This document shows positions 44,386 to 56,466 of a stretch of 64,000 nucleotides of DNA, one piece after another. The translations under genes were made by a program, and so were the position numbers. This stretch comes from Pseudonocardia sp. HH130629-09 (lineage in GTDB: Bacteria > Actinomycetota > Actinomycetes > Mycobacteriales > Pseudonocardiaceae). How positions within the stretch are numbered: the stretch's first letter is position 1; each line of letters begins with the position of its first letter. Location: positions 2,356,001-2,420,000 of the forward strand of contig NZ_CP011868.1 of the NCBI RefSeq assembly GCF_001294645.1. The letters run 5' to 3'. The notes beneath the pieces were generated by a model. The model was not told where the DNA came from, made no database searches, and was given only the letters and a program-made list of their open reading frames with translations.

Positions 44386-46275
44386 TCAGCTCGCGGTCGC
44401 GGCCGGGAGGAACTGGGTGCGGTGAAGGGTGGCGTAGCGGCCGTCGGCGGCCAGCAGCTCGTCGTGGGTGCCGGACTCGACGACCCGACCGCCCTCCAGC
44501 ACCGCGATCCGGTCGGCCGCCCGCACGGTGGACAGCCGGTGCGCGATGACGATCGCGGTCCGCCCGACCAGCGCCTCGGCCAGTGCCTCCTGCACCGCGG
44601 CCTCGGACTCGGAGTCGAGGTGGGCGGTGGCCTCGTCGAGGATCACCACCCGCGGGCGGGCCAGCAGCAGCCGGGCGATGGTCAGGCGCTGGCGCTCGCC
44701 GCCGGAGAGCCGGTAGCCGCGCTCCCCCACCACCGTGTCGAGGCCGTCGGGCAGCGTGTCGAGCAGGTCGCCGAGCCGGGCGCGGCGCAACGCGTCGACC
44801 ATCTCGTCGTCGGTGGCGGCGGGTGCGGCGTAGCGCAGGTTCCCGGCGATGGTGTCGTGGAACAGGTGCCCGTCCTGGGTGACCATGCCGACGGCACCAC
44901 GCAGTGTGGCGAACGACAGGTCCCGCACGTCCACCCCGGACAGCTCCACCGAGCCGGAGTCGACATCGTAGAGCCGGGGGGCCAGCGAGGCCAGCGTCGA
45001 CTTCCCGGCCCCGGACGACCCGACCAGGGCCAGCAGCCCTCCGCCGTGGACGTGCAGGTCGACGCCGTGCAGCACCTCGGCGTTGACCCGCTGGTCGAGC
45101 ACCGCGACCTCCTCCAGCGAGGCCAGGGAGACGTCGGTGGCCCTGGGGTAGGTGAACCGGACCCCGCGCAGGGCCACGTCGACGGGACCGTCGGGCAGCG
45201 GGGCCGGATCGGGCCGCTCGGTCAGCATCGGACGCAGGTCCAGCACCTCGAAGACCCGCTCGAAGGCGACCAACGCGGTCATGACGTCGACGCGGGCGTT
45301 GGCCAGCGCCGTCATCGGGGTGTAGAGCCTGCTCAGCAGCAGCCCGAGCGCGACGACGGTGCCCGCCGGAATCGATCCGGTCACCGCGAGGTAGCCGCCG
45401 AGACCGTAGATCATGGCCTGGGCCAGCGCCGACACCAGCTGCAGCGCGGTGACGAACAGCCGCGACACCATCGCCGACCGGACACCGATGTCGCGCACCC
45501 GCGACACCTGGCCGCGGAAGACGACGGCCTCGGAGTCGGGGTCGCCGAACAGCTTCACCAGCGTGGCGCCGGGTGCGGAGAACCGCTCGGTCATCTGGTT
45601 GCCCATGGTGGCGTTGAGCTCGGCGGCCTCGCGGCGCAGCTCGGCGAGCCAGGTCCCCATCCGCCGGGCCGGGAGCACGAACACCGGCAGCAGCAGCATC
45701 GCCAGCACGGTGACCTGCCAGGCCAGCCCGATCATCACCGCGACGGCCAGCACGAGCTGGATGCTGTTGGACAGCACGGTGGACAGGGTGCCGGTGATGG
45801 CGGTCTGGGCGCCGATCACGTCGTTGTTGAGCCTGCTGACCAGCGCCCCGGTCCGGGTGCGGGAGAAGAACGCCAACGGCATCGACTGGACGTGGCGGAA
45901 CACCGCCACCCGCAGGTCCTCGATCAGACCCTCACCGAGCCGCGCGGAGAACCAGCGCCCGGTGAGCCCGACCACCGCCTCGAGGACGGCCATCCCGGCG
46001 ATCGCCCCGGCGATCACCATCACGACCCGGGCGGCGTCGGGCAGGTCGTTCGCCGCGACGATCGTGTTGACCACGCGGCCGGCCAGCACCGGCGTGGCGA
46101 CCCCGATCACCGCGGTGACGGTGGTCAGGGCCAGGTAGGACAGCAGCCAGCGGCGGTAGGGCCGGACGAAGCCCCAGATCCGGGGCCAGGTGCCCCGCGC
46201 GACGGAGCCACGGCGGATGGACGTCGAGTCCGCCCCCCGGATGACCCCGCGCATCAGGGTGAGCGGGCGATCCAA
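44386..46275 (-). CDS. ABC exporter, fused membrane and ATPase domains
   Basis: A 629-residue half-transporter. Residues about 35-330 are the six-helix ABC membrane domain (YRRWLLSYLALTTVTAVIG, PLAFFSRTRTGALVSRLNND); residues about 370-620 the ATPase with Walker A VGSSGAGKSTL, Q-loop MVTQDGHLFHDT, signature LSGGERQR and Walker B VVILDEATAHLD plus H-loop IAHRLST. It would act as a dimer exporting a lipid or drug; the substrate is unknown. TTG at 46275 has GAAGGGGAA at ideal distance; the first ATG is 46254. Confidence 0.9.
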   Translation of the reverse strand: MDRPLTLMRGVIRGADSTSIRRGSVARGTWPRIWGFVRPYRRWLLSYLALTTVTAVIGVATPVLAGRVVNTIVAANDLPDAARVVMVIAGAIAGMAVLEAVVGLTGRWFSARLGEGLIEDLRVAVFRHVQSMPLAFFSRTRTGALVSRLNNDVIGAQTAITGTLSTVLSNSIQLVLAVAVMIGLAWQVTVLAMLLLPVFVLPARRMGTWLAELRREAAELNATMGNQMTERFSAPGATLVKLFGDPDSEAVVFRGQVSRVRDIGVRSAMVSRLFVTALQLVSALAQAMIYGLGGYLAVTGSIPAGTVVALGLLLSRLYTPMTALANARVDVMTALVAFERVFEVLDLRPMLTERPDPAPLPDGPVDVALRGVRFTYPRATDVSLASLEEVAVLDQRVNAEVLHGVDLHVHGGGLLALVGSSGAGKSTLASLAPRLYDVDSGSVELSGVDVRDLSFATLRGAVGMVTQDGHLFHDTIAGNLRYAAPAATDDEMVDALRRARLGDLLDTLPDGLDTVVGERGYRLSGGERQRLTIARLLLARPRVVILDEATAHLDSESEAAVQEALAEALVGRTAIVIAHRLSTVRAADRIAVLEGGRVVESGTHDELLAADGRYATLHRTQFLPAATAS

Positions 46276-46402
46276 CGGTGTTCCCCTTCGCCGGTGGTGG
46301 ACGGCGAGGATTCACGTTACGGCGCGCGCGGCGGGCGGGCGCGGCGATCACGCGCCCGGCGGCCCGGGGCCAGGGCACACGACCGACCGGGACACACGAC
46401 GA

Positions 46403-46440
46403 CGCCGCCCCGGGCCCGTTTCTCGACCCGGTCGGCGGCG
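46403..46440 (-). terminator. Probable terminator after the small HTH gene
   Basis: CGCCGCC...CCGGG pairs with CCCGG.CGGCGGCG across a short loop containing TTTCTC, forming a stem with one mismatch 13 bp beyond the stop at 46453. Confidence 0.55.
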
Positions 46441-46452
46441 CCGACGAGAGAG

Positions 46453-46662
46453 CTACTTCTTCTTGGTGCGGGTGGCGCCGCCGCGCCCGCGCAGCGTCAC
46501 ACCCGTCTCGGACAGGACCCGGTGGACGAATCCGTACGACCGCCCGGTCTGCTCGGCCAGCGAACGGATGCTGGCGCCCTTCTCGTACTTCTTCTTCAGG
46601 TCGGCGGCGAGTTTGCCCCGCTGCGTCCCGGTGATCCGGGCGCCCTTCTTCAGCTCGGCCAT
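46453..46662 (-). CDS. Small helix-turn-helix protein, conserved in actinobacteria
   Basis: A 69-residue basic protein: MAELKKGARITGTQRGKLA, then KYEKGASIRSLAEQTGRSYGFVHRVLSETGV, a resolvase/HTH-type DNA-binding unit, and the end LRGRGGATRTKKK. The type is widespread in actinobacteria, but its target is not known to me. GGAGG precedes the ATG at 46662 by 4 bases. The first codons and ribosome site are duplicated just upstream (46681-46710). Confidence 0.85.
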   Translation of the reverse strand: MAELKKGARITGTQRGKLAADLKKKYEKGASIRSLAEQTGRSYGFVHRVLSETGVTLRGRGGATRTKKK

Positions 46663-46710
46663 CGGCCCTCCTCATCCCCTCAGCTCGGCCATCGGCCCTC
46701 CTCATCCCCT
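46651..46710. repeat. Exact 30-bp tandem duplication over the start of the HTH gene
   Basis: 46651-46680 and 46681-46710 are identical. The unit contains a GGAGG ribosome site, the ATG and codons for MAEL. The upstream copy therefore creates a six-codon frame MAELRG ending in TGA that overlaps the ribosome site of the real gene. Confidence 0.95.
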
Positions 46711-46993
46711 CCGCGGATGCCCCCGCGGATCGCCGCATCAGCCGCGACGATCAGGTCATGATGATCCAGTTGACGATTGATGACCAGATCGCGGAAAACG
46801 CGATCGGCGAACGGTTACCCCGAACGGTCCAGCACCGCGAGCACCGTTCGACGGCGCCGTCCGTCGGGTGGCGCAACGAACCACCCGTCGGGACCGGCCG
46901 AGGAGGTCGCCGCGGCCGCCCGCGACACGTGCCGGACACGTCCGATGATCGTGGTGGTCCGGTCGGGTGATCACCGCGGCGTGCGGTGACCGG
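46711..46993. other. Intergenic stretch between the HTH gene and the ABC-F gene
   Basis: No convincing gene. A lower-GC patch at 46758-46820 reads MMIQLTIDDQIAENAIGERL on the plus strand, and a neighbouring frame has better coding bias later (PAEEVAAAARDTCRTRPMIVVV). This may be a decayed small gene. GGTCAT/ATGACC arms around 46755-46786 could form a weak hairpin. Confidence 0.35.
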
Positions 46994-48616
<1,623 letters not shown>

Positions 48617-48765
48617 GTGAAAGAGCTCCAGACGGAGGACGAGGAGTGACGCTGAGAGGACCGGACGCGGGCACACCTGTGCCCGGGAGCCGGTCTACTC
48701 GATCAGGATCACGCGGCCAGACTACCGGCCGGGTCCACGGTGTTTCCCACGTAGGGTCGTTCCCC

Positions 48766-49557
48766 ATGACCGATCTCACCTCCCTGGCCGGTCGGGCGGC
48801 ACTGGTCACCGGCGCCTCACGGGGCATCGGCCACGGCGTCGCGGCCGCGCTGCTGGCGCGCGGCGCGTCGGTGACGATCACCGGGCGGCACGCCCCCGAG
48901 CTCGACGCGGCGGCCGCCGGTCTCGCGGCCGCCGCGGGTGTCGACGGTGGCCGGGTGCTGACCGTCGCCGGCAACGCCGGGGACGCGGCGCACCGGGCCG
49001 CCGCGGCGGAGGCGACGGTGGCGGCATTCGGCTCGCTGGACGTGCTGGTCAACAACGCCGGGATCAACCCCCAGCACGGGCCGATGGTCGAGGCCGACCT
49101 CGACGCCGTCCGCAAGATCCTCGACGTCAACGTCGTCGCCGCGCTCGGGTTCGTCCAGCAGGCGCACCGGGTCTGGATGGGCGCGCACGGCGGCGCGGTC
49201 GTCAACGTCGCCTCGGTCGCGGCGCTGCGCGCCACCGGCGTCATCGGTGCCTACGGGGCGTCGAAGGCGGCGCTGCTCACCCTGACCGAGGAGCTGGCGG
49301 GCCAGCTCGGCCCCGACATCCGGGTCAACGCCGTCGCCCCCGCCGTGGTGCGGACGCGGTTCGCCGAGGCGCTCTACGCCCGGGACGAGGCGTCGGTCGT
49401 GGCGGGCTACCCGCTGGGGCGCATCGGGGAGCCGGCGGACGTCGCCGAGGCGGTCGCGTTCCTCGTCTCCGACGCCACGTCCTGGGTCACCGGGGCCACC
49501 CTGCGGATCGACGGCGGCAGCCTGTCCGCCGGGCGGCACCGGGAGGACCCGCGGTGA
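48766..49557 (+). CDS. Short-chain dehydrogenase/reductase
   Basis: A 263-residue NAD(P)-dependent oxidoreductase. Cofactor loop VTGASRGIGHGVA, the NNAG motif in VLVNNAGINPQHG, catalytic Ser in NVASVAAL and the YGASK pair, then PLGRIGEPADVAEAVAFL and the C-terminal GGSLSAG. The Arg in TGRHAPE after the second strand favours NADP. Substrate unknown. Its TGA overlaps the lycopene cyclase start as GTGA, so the two are one operon. Confidence 0.91.
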   Translation: MTDLTSLAGRAALVTGASRGIGHGVAAALLARGASVTITGRHAPELDAAAAGLAAAAGVDGGRVLTVAGNAGDAAHRAAAAEATVAAFGSLDVLVNNAGINPQHGPMVEADLDAVRKILDVNVVAALGFVQQAHRVWMGAHGGAVVNVASVAALRATGVIGAYGASKAALLTLTEELAGQLGPDIRVNAVAPAVVRTRFAEALYARDEASVVAGYPLGRIGEPADVAEAVAFLVSDATSWVTGATLRIDGGSLSAGRHREDPR

Positions 49558-50870
49558 CCGGGACGGCCGGTGGGGCCGCGGCGCCGCAGCCCTCGGGTGC
49601 CCCCGGGCCGACGGTCGCCGACGTGCTGGTGCTCGGCGGCGGGCCGGCCGGGCGTGCACTCGCCGCGGCGTGCGCGGAGGCCGGGCTGCGCACCTTACTC
49701 GCCGACCCCGCCCCGGAGCGGGCGTGGACCGCGACCTACTGCGCGTGGCCCGAGGAGCTGCCGCCGCACCTGCCGGCCACGACGGTCGCGGCCCGGCCGG
49801 AGGCGGTGGCCGTGCTGCCCGGCGGCGGCACCCGCGCGCTGGGCCCGTACGCGGTGCTGGACACCGCCGGGCTGCGCGCCCACCTCGACGCCCGGCTCGC
49901 CGGGGTCACGGTGCTGCCCGGCCGCGCCGCCGGCGACGACGTCCGGCCCGACGGCCACCGGTACCGGGTGCGGCTGCGCGTCCCGGGCGACCGGGGCGGT
50001 GACGGCGGGAGCAGCGGTGGCAGCAGCGACACGGCCCCGCGGAACGACGCGACGCAGGTCGTCGACGCGGCACTGGTCGTCGACGCGACGGGGGCGCCGT
50101 CGCGCCTACGGCCCGGCCTGGCGGGCGGGACCGAGCAGACCGCCTGGGGGGTCGTCGTCGACGAGCGGGCGGCCGCACCCGTGGTGCGGCCCGGCGAGGC
50201 CGTCTTCATGGACTGGCGCTCCCCCGGCCCGCACCGGCCCGGGTGGACGGACTGGCCGACGTTCCTCTACGCCGTCCCCTACGGCGACGGCACCGTGCTC
50301 CTGGAGGAGACCTCCCTCGCGCGACGGCCGGGGCTGCCGCTGCCCGAGCTGCGCGACCGGCTCACGGCCCGGCTCGCCGGGGCGGGCGTCACCGTGCCCG
50401 ACGGCGCCCCCGTCGAGCGGGTGCGCTTCCCGGTCGACACCCCGCGCGGTCCGCGGCACCCCGTCGGGTTCGGGGCGGCGACCCCGCTGGTGCACCCGGC
50501 CACCGGGTTCAGCGTCGCCCCCGCGCTCGGGCTGGCCCCCCGGCTGGCCGCGGAGCTGGCCCGCTACCTGCCGCACGATCCCGCCGCCGCGACGACGGCG
50601 GCCCGGCGGCTGCTCTGGCCCCGGTCGGCCCGCGCGGTGCACCGGCTGCGCCGGCACGGGCTGCGCACCGTACTGGAGATGCCGCCGCACCTCGTGCCGG
50701 ACTTCTTCGACGCGTTCTTCGCCGGGCGCAGCGGACGCGCGTTCCTCACCGGCCGCGACGACCTGACCGGCACCCTCGCCGGAATGGCCGGGGTGTTCCG
50801 GGCCGCTCCGCCGGCCGTGCGTACGCGCATGCTGCGATCAGCTGCCGCATTCCACCCGAACGGGCGATGA
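49554..50870 (+). CDS. Lycopene cyclase family protein
   Basis: A 438-residue flavoprotein-type cyclase that would close the end rings of lycopene. FAD/NAD dinucleotide motif VLVLGGGPAGRALAAACAEAG near residue 25; family motifs AVFMDWRSP, TFLYAVPYGDGTVLLEETSLA and VHPATGFSVAPALGLAPRLA, and DFFDAFFAGRSGRAFLTG near the end. A Gly/Ser-rich insert (RGGDGGSSGGSSDTA) is unusual. No other carotenoid gene is in the window, so the role in carotenoid synthesis rests on family membership. GTG at 49554. Confidence 0.87.
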   Translation: MTGTAGGAAAPQPSGAPGPTVADVLVLGGGPAGRALAAACAEAGLRTLLADPAPERAWTATYCAWPEELPPHLPATTVAARPEAVAVLPGGGTRALGPYAVLDTAGLRAHLDARLAGVTVLPGRAAGDDVRPDGHRYRVRLRVPGDRGGDGGSSGGSSDTAPRNDATQVVDAALVVDATGAPSRLRPGLAGGTEQTAWGVVVDERAAAPVVRPGEAVFMDWRSPGPHRPGWTDWPTFLYAVPYGDGTVLLEETSLARRPGLPLPELRDRLTARLAGAGVTVPDGAPVERVRFPVDTPRGPRHPVGFGAATPLVHPATGFSVAPALGLAPRLAAELARYLPHDPAAATTAARRLLWPRSARAVHRLRRHGLRTVLEMPPHLVPDFFDAFFAGRSGRAFLTGRDDLTGTLAGMAGVFRAAPPAVRTRMLRSAAAFHPNGR

Positions 50871-50979
50871 CGGGAGGGAGTCGGGACAAGTTGATCGGAT
50901 ACAACGTAGTAACGTCGTCGCACGCGGTGACGCCGGCCGCATGCCCGGCGACGCGCGACCGTTCCCCCGGGAGGCACCT

Positions 50980-51429
50980 GTGTCCGCATACCAGACCATC
51001 GTCGTCGGCACCGACGGCTCGGCGACGTCGTTCCTGGCCGTCGAGCGCGCCGCCGGGGTGGCCGCCGACAGCGGCGCGAAGCTGGTCATCGTCTCCGCCT
51101 ACACCCCGGCCAGCCGCGAGGACACCTCGGCAGCGGAGGACGCGCTGAAGGACGAGGCCTTCCTCGTCACCGGCTGGACCCCCGCCGAGGAGGCGCTGCG
51201 CGAGGCCGCCGACCGGGCCGCCGCCGTCGGCGCGAAGGACGTCTCGACCTTCGCCGAGGACGGCGCCCCGGTGGACGTGCTCCGCAAGGCCGTCAAGGAG
51301 CACCGCGCCGACCTCCTCGTGGTCGGCAACCGCGGTCTGAACACCTTCTCCGGGCGGCTGCTCGGCTCGGTGCCCGCCGACGCGACCCGCCGTGCCGGCG
51401 TGGACGTGCTCGTCGTGCACACCACGTGA
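50980..51429 (+). CDS. Universal stress protein (UspA family)
   Basis: A 149-residue single-domain protein: VSAYQTIVVGTDGSATSF at the start and the ATP-binding signature VVGNRGLNTFSGRLLGSVP near the end, so it probably binds ATP. GTG at 50980 is preceded by GGGAGGCACC, a good ribosome site; the frame extends upstream without support. A nucleotide cyclase begins 4 bp after its stop, suggesting a joint signalling role. Confidence 0.92.
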   Translation: MSAYQTIVVGTDGSATSFLAVERAAGVAADSGAKLVIVSAYTPASREDTSAAEDALKDEAFLVTGWTPAEEALREAADRAAAVGAKDVSTFAEDGAPVDVLRKAVKEHRADLLVVGNRGLNTFSGRLLGSVPADATRRAGVDVLVVHTT

Positions 51430-51433
51430 TCGC

Positions 51434-52474
51434 GTGAGGTCCGAGCCCGGGTCGTCCCGCCCCCTGCCCGATCCCGCCTCGATCGACTGGAGCGAGGTCG
51501 ACGACGGGGCGCTGGACGAGCTCATCCTGGGCGTGCCCCGCGAGTTCACCCGCGACGAGCTGGTGGAGGCCGCGGGGCTCGACCCGGAGGAGTCGGGGCG
51601 GCTCTGGCGGGCGCTGGGGTTCACCGACTCCGAGCCGGGTGACCGCGTCTACACCCGGGCCGACCTCGAGGCCGCCCGGATGGTCACCCGGCTGAGCCAG
51701 GAGTGGCTGCCCGAGACGGTCGCCCGCGAGGCCGTCGCCCGGGCGATCGCACAGTCGCTGTCCCGGCTCGCCGAGTGGCAGATCGGGATGCTCGCCCAGG
51801 TCGCCGCCGCGCACATCGGGGAGCTGACCCCGCGCGACGCGGCGCGGCTCGCCGCCGAGGTGATCCCCGACCTGGAGGCGCTGCAGTCCTACGTGTGGCG
51901 GCGCCACCTCGCGGCGACGGCGTCGCGCTGGGTCGCCGGGGTGCAACGCCGCGACGTCGCCGACATCGTCGCCGACACCTGGCCGCTGTCGGTCGGGTTC
52001 GCCGACATGGTCGGGTTCACCCGAACCACCCGCCGTCGCAGCATGGACGAGCTCGGCGAGATGATCGAGCGTTTCGGGGCCGTGACCAACGAGGTCATCG
52101 CGAACGGCCGGGGCCGGGTGATCAAGACCGTCGGCGACGAGGTGCTCTTCGTGACCGAGCACCCCGCCGACGCGGCGGCCATCGCGCTCGGCCTGCGGGA
52201 CCGGGTCCGGACCGAGCCGTCGCTGCCCCTGCTGCGGATCGGTCTCGCGCACGGCATGGTGCTCGCCCGTTACGGCGACGTCTACGGCGAGGTCGTCAAC
52301 GTCGCGGCCCGGCTCACCTCCGAGGCGCGCCCGGACACGGTGCTCGTCGACAAGGAGATGTACGACGCGCTGCGCGACGACCCGCGCTTCGATCTGCGGC
52401 GGATCGCGACCTTGCACACGCGCGGCTACTCCCACCTGCGGGCCTGGGCGCTGCGCGGGGCCCGCGAACGCTGA
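51434..52474 (+). CDS. Class III adenylate/guanylate cyclase with regulatory N-terminus
   Basis: A 346-residue cytoplasmic cyclase. Residues about 1-170 form a helical domain (DELVEAAGLDPEESGRLWRALGF) like the pH/fatty-acid-responsive N-terminus of mycobacterial Rv1264/Rv2212. The catalytic domain has both metal Asp sites (VGFADMVGFT and KTVGDEVLF) and the transition-state Asn/Arg in GEVVNVAARLTSEARPD. Asp in VLVDKEMYD is the likely adenine-selecting residue, favouring cAMP. GTG at 51434 follows the stress-protein stop by 4 bp. Confidence 0.88.
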   Translation: MRSEPGSSRPLPDPASIDWSEVDDGALDELILGVPREFTRDELVEAAGLDPEESGRLWRALGFTDSEPGDRVYTRADLEAARMVTRLSQEWLPETVAREAVARAIAQSLSRLAEWQIGMLAQVAAAHIGELTPRDAARLAAEVIPDLEALQSYVWRRHLAATASRWVAGVQRRDVADIVADTWPLSVGFADMVGFTRTTRRRSMDELGEMIERFGAVTNEVIANGRGRVIKTVGDEVLFVTEHPADAAAIALGLRDRVRTEPSLPLLRIGLAHGMVLARYGDVYGEVVNVAARLTSEARPDTVLVDKEMYDALRDDPRFDLRRIATLHTRGYSHLRAWALRGARER

Positions 52475-52536
52475 CCGTGTCGGCCCGTTCGACCTGGTTG
52501 ACCTGAACCCGGGTCGAGGTGACAGCCTCGATCACC

Positions 52537-53388
52537 ATGACGAGCACGACGGGCAGCACGACGAGCACGGTGACCACCTCGGTCGCCGCCTACCTCGACC
52601 TCGTCGGGGTCGACCGGGCGACACCGGACCGGGCGCTGCTCGACCGGCTCGTGACCGCGCACGTCGCGACCATCCCGTTCGAGAACCTCGACCCGTTCAC
52701 CGGGGTCGAACCGCCGACCACAGCCGACGGTGTCGCGGCCAAGCTGGTGCACGGGCGGCGCGGAGGCTGGTGCTTCGAGCACAACCGGCTGCTGCACGAC
52801 GCCCTCGCCGGCCTCGGCCTCCGGGTGACCCCGCTGGTCGGGCGGGTCCGGCTGGGCCTGGCCGCCGAGGACCCGCCGACCGAGCGCACCCACCGGCTGA
52901 CCCTCGTCGACACCGTGGAGGGCCGCTTCACCGTCGACGCCGGGTTCGGCTCGACGGTGCCGACCACCGCGCTGCGGCTCGTCGCCGGGCTGGAGCAGCC
53001 GACCCCACAGGCGACCTACCGCTACGCCCGCGGCGACCACGGCAGCTGGGTCCTGCAGCGGCGCGGCGGCGACGGTGGCTGGGCCGACCAGTACGCCTTC
53101 GACCTGGCCCCCGCACCGGACATCGACTTCGCGATGGACTCCTGGTACCTGACCCACCACCCGCGGTCGCACTTCCGGACCGGGCTCGTCGCCGCACGCA
53201 CCACCCCGGAACGCCGGACCACCCTGGACGGGACCCGGCTCACCGTGCGCACCGCCGACCGCGCCGCGCAGCGGCACGACCTCACCTCCCCCGACCGGGT
53301 CCGGGACGCACTGGAGATGCACTTCGGCATCGACACCGGCGGCGTCGCCGGGCTCGAGGACCGGCTGCGGGAGGTCTACTTCCCGTGA
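52537..53388 (+). CDS. nat: Arylamine N-acetyltransferase
   Basis: A 283-residue acetyl-CoA-dependent enzyme acting on arylamines and hydrazines; in mycobacteria it acetylates isoniazid. The catalytic triad is visible: Cys in RGGWCFEHN (about residue 78), His in THRLTLVD and Asp in FTVDAGFGS. IPFENLDPFTG near the N-terminus is a further signature. ATG at 52537 was chosen; GTG at 52519 is in frame. It is convergent with the suf operon across a strong hairpin. Confidence 0.93.
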   Translation: MTSTTGSTTSTVTTSVAAYLDLVGVDRATPDRALLDRLVTAHVATIPFENLDPFTGVEPPTTADGVAAKLVHGRRGGWCFEHNRLLHDALAGLGLRVTPLVGRVRLGLAAEDPPTERTHRLTLVDTVEGRFTVDAGFGSTVPTTALRLVAGLEQPTPQATYRYARGDHGSWVLQRRGGDGGWADQYAFDLAPAPDIDFAMDSWYLTHHPRSHFRTGLVAARTTPERRTTLDGTRLTVRTADRAAQRHDLTSPDRVRDALEMHFGIDTGGVAGLEDRLREVYFP

Positions 53389-53394
53389 GACGAC

Positions 53395-53433
53395 GACGGG
53401 CCGGACCCCCGGATGTCGGGGATCCGGCCCGTC
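53395..53433. terminator. Bidirectional terminator between nat and the suf operon
   Basis: GACGGGCCGGA...CCCC pairs with GGGG...TCCGGCCCGTC around a 7-base loop, a long stem placed 6 bp after the nat stop and 17 bp beyond the last suf gene. Confidence 0.8.
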
Positions 53434-53449
53434 GGGTCGGTACGGGTCC

Positions 53450-53863
53450 TCAGACCCGGAAGCCGAGGGCGCGCAGCTGCTCGCGGCCGTCCTCGGTGAT
53501 CTTCTCCGGGCCCCACGGCGGCATCCAGACCCAGTTGATCCGGACGTCGTCGACAAGGCCGCCGTCGGGACCGGCGGTGAGCGCGGAGCGGGTCTGCTCC
53601 TCGATCACGTCGGTCAGCGGGCAGGCCGCCGAGGTCAGCGTCATGTCGATGACCGCGGTACCGCCGTCCCGGTCGATGCCGTAGACGAGGCCGAGGTCGA
53701 CGACGTTGATGCCCAGCTCGGGGTCGACGACGTCCTTCATCGCCTCCTCCAGGGCCTCCAGGGTCGCGCCGTCACCGGCGTCGGCCCGGGCGGGCGGCTC
53801 GGGCATGCCCGCCGCCCCGCGCACCACGTCCTCGGAGGTGCTCTGTTCGGTGGTCTCGCTCAT
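53450..53863 (-). CDS. sufT: MIP18/DUF59-family Fe-S assembly protein SufT
   Basis: A 137-residue protein assisting Fe-S cluster maturation. The DUF59 core is ALEEAMKDVVDPELGINVVDLGLVYGI with IDMTLTSAACPLTDVIEEQTRS, including the conserved Cys, and WMPPWGPEKITEDGREQL at the end. About 30 Glu/Pro-rich residues precede the core. ATG at 53863 overlaps the sufU stop as ATGA. Last gene of the operon. Confidence 0.92.
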   Translation of the reverse strand: MSETTEQSTSEDVVRGAAGMPEPPARADAGDGATLEALEEAMKDVVDPELGINVVDLGLVYGIDRDGGTAVIDMTLTSAACPLTDVIEEQTRSALTAGPDGGLVDDVRINWVWMPPWGPEKITEDGREQLRALGFRV

Positions 53864-54336
53864 GCCGGACTCCCCTCGGAGTTCTCGATGCTGGCGTCGG
53901 TGCGGCTCACCGCGTCCTTGAATGCCATCCAGCCCAGGAGAGCACACTTGACCCGCGCCGGGTACTTGGCGACGCCGGCGAAGGCCACGCCGTCGCCGAT
54001 GACGTCCTCGTCGGGCTCGACCTTGCCGCGTCCCTGGGCCATCTCCTGGAACGAGGCCATGATCTTCCACGCCTCGCCGACCGACTTCCCGGCGACCAGG
54101 TCGTGCAGCACGGACACCGAGGCCTGGCTGATCGAGCAGCCCAGCGTCTCGTAGGAGACGTCGGTGACCACGGCACCCTCGGGACCGTCGTCGACCTTGA
54201 CCCGCAGCGTGACCTCGTCCCCGCAGGTGGGGTTCACGTGGTGGGTCTCGGCGTCGTAGGGCTCGCGCAGCCCGGACCCGTGCGGGTCGCGGTAGTGGTC
54301 CAGGATGATCTCCTGGTACATCTGCTGCAGCTGCAC
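53860..54336 (-). CDS. sufU: SufU-type Fe-S scaffold / sulfur transfer protein
   Basis: A 158-residue IscU-like protein that takes persulfide sulfur from SufS. Zinc/cluster ligands are Cys-Gly-Asp in NPTCGDEVTL, Cys in LGCSISQASVS and Cys in PARVKCALLGW; the 18-residue insertion between the last two regions is of the SufU type. GTG at 54336 starts one base after the sufS stop. Confidence 0.94.
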   Translation of the reverse strand: MQLQQMYQEIILDHYRDPHGSGLREPYDAETHHVNPTCGDEVTLRVKVDDGPEGAVVTDVSYETLGCSISQASVSVLHDLVAGKSVGEAWKIMASFQEMAQGRGKVEPDEDVIGDGVAFAGVAKYPARVKCALLGWMAFKDAVSRTDASIENSEGSPA

Positions 54337-54337
54337 G

Positions 54338-56429
<2,092 letters not shown>

Positions 56430-56466
56430 CTGTGGTGGTCGCTCCGTATTCGGGAAGGGTGTGGGA

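Noticed and set aside
46758..46970. 70-codon plus-strand frame starting MMIQLTIDDQ
   Set aside because: Only the first 20 codons look protein-like; later codon use is poor and there is no ribosome site. Kept only as a possible decayed gene in the intergenic note.
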